DNA from: SZUA-181 sp964601765
GTDB lineage: Bacteria > Pseudomonadota > Zetaproteobacteria > Mariprofundales > Mariprofundaceae
Reading direction: 5' to 3'
NCBI GenBank assembly: GCA_964601765.1
Contig: CAZROR010000041.1
Coordinates: 1-15,383 of the forward strand
Length of the DNA stretch: 15,383 nucleotides
Numbering within the stretch: position 1 is the stretch's first letter; each line of letters starts with the position of its first letter. Both the position numbers and the translations under genes were made by a program. Below the pieces are notes generated by a model, which worked only from the letters and a program-made list of their open reading frames with translations, did no database searches and had not been told where the DNA came from. This document shows positions 15,279 through 15,383 of the stretch, piece by piece.

Positions 15279-15314
15279 CATTCCCCGCCGCTTGCGGCGT
15301 AGTTTGTGGGGATG
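15279..15314 (+). repeat. IS200/IS605-type left-end hairpin sequestering the tnpA start
   Basis: A two-part stem-loop ends on the tnpA start codon. The apical stem C-G-C-C-G (15286-15290) pairs with C-G-G-C-G (15295-15299) around a CTTG loop. The lower stem CAT (15279-15281) plus CCC(C) (15283-15286) pairs with GGGG-ATG (15308-15314), leaving T15282 and 15300-15307 as bulges; C15286 can join either part. Subterminal hairpins are the recognition structures of IS200/IS605 transposases, and in IS200 a 5' hairpin also blocks tnpA translation. Confidence 0.65.
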
Positions 15315-15383
15315 AGCGAATATATTCACAAGAGTCACAATGTTACGGTGCTGATGTACCATTTGGTTTTTCCGGCGAAATAC
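15312..15383 (+). CDS. tnpA: IS200/IS605 family Y1 transposase TnpA, partial (N-terminal 24 codons)
   Basis: TnpA of this family is a small HUH/Y1 single-strand transposase that cuts and joins the ends of an IS200-like element. The frame starts at ATG 15312 and runs open to the window edge. Its residues 8-24, S-H-N-V-T-V-L-M-Y-H-L-V-F-P-A-K-Y, correspond to the characteristic first beta strand of IS200-like TnpA (x-Y-H-x-V-F-x-x-K-Y-R). The HUH motif and catalytic Tyr lie beyond the edge, so intactness cannot be judged. The only SD-like bases, GGGG, directly touch the ATG and are in the hairpin stem, suggesting very low translation. The gene diverges from the dcw cluster. Recognition is by motif memory over a short segment, so it is likely but not certain. 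Confidence 0.8.
   Translation, partial: MSEYIHKSHNVTVLMYHLVFPAKY

Larger units (their letters stand above)
15279..15383 (+). mobile_element. IS200/IS605-like insertion sequence, left end and start only
   Basis: The hairpin at 15279-15314 followed at once by tnpA is the usual left-end layout of these elements, which lack terminal inverted repeats and target duplications. The true left boundary is probably some 10-40 bp before the hairpin, next to a 4-5 nt cleavage site that I could not identify. The right end is outside the window, so whether an accessory tnpB is present is unknown. Confidence 0.7.

Noticed and set aside
15255..15290. tRNA-like T-arm (GGTTTGAATCC)
   Set aside because: The flanking bases do not form the 5-bp T stem, and no acceptor, D or anticodon arms are present.
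15286..15299. Rho-independent terminator from the GC hairpin
   Set aside because: No T-run follows on either strand, and the hairpin is better explained as the IS left end.
15318..15327. Perfect palindrome GAATATATTC as an operator
   Set aside because: It falls in codons 3-6 of tnpA, is short and AT-rich, and its flanks do not extend the symmetry; it matches no operator I recognise.

Overview
The window holds most of a dcw (division and cell wall) cluster, read entirely on the minus strand, and the first codons of an IS200/IS605-type transposase on the plus strand at the right edge. In transcription order (right to left) the cluster runs mraZ, rsmH, ftsL, ftsI, murE, murF, mraY, murD, ftsW, murG, murC, murB, ddl and ftsQ. 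ftsQ runs off the left edge; ftsA and ftsZ would be expected beyond it, but this cannot be seen here. The DNA is GC-rich. The gene order, an FtsL-FtsI pair, a meso-diaminopimelate-type MurE (DNPR motif) and an FtsQ next to ddl all point to a Gram-negative member of the Pseudomonadota. A murB between murC and ddl argues against enterobacteria. A gammaproteobacterial or Acidithiobacillia-like lineage is my inference, not a demonstrated assignment.

Layout. Positions 1-708 hold the 5' part of ftsQ. Positions 705-14882 hold thirteen complete genes with essentially no intergenic DNA: 10 of the 13 junctions are 4-nt ATGA/GTGA overlaps, two are overlaps of 8 and 11 nt, and one is a 1-nt gap. Positions 14883-15311 are non-coding. 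They carry a good sigma70-type promoter (TTGACA -35) pointing at mraZ, a three-unit MraZ operator overlapping its -10/start region, a second operator-like pair in the opposite orientation, and the left-end hairpin of the IS element. Positions 15312-15383 are the first 24 codons of tnpA.

How it works together. MraY and MurG make lipid I and lipid II. MurB, MurC, MurD, MurE and MurF, with Ddl supplying D-Ala-D-Ala, make the UDP-MurNAc-pentapeptide that feeds them. FtsW and FtsI polymerise and cross-link septal peptidoglycan, and FtsQ and FtsL are divisome scaffold proteins. RsmH methylates 16S rRNA. MraZ is the cluster's transcriptional regulator and probably represses its own promoter. The layout suggests one long, translationally coupled mRNA from the mraZ promoter, although internal promoters inside genes cannot be excluded.

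I see no evidence of an undescribed system. The most informative points are the promoter/operator architecture, a second inverted MraZ-box-like repeat, a C-terminal PASTA domain on FtsI, and an IS200-type hairpin that buries the transposase start codon.
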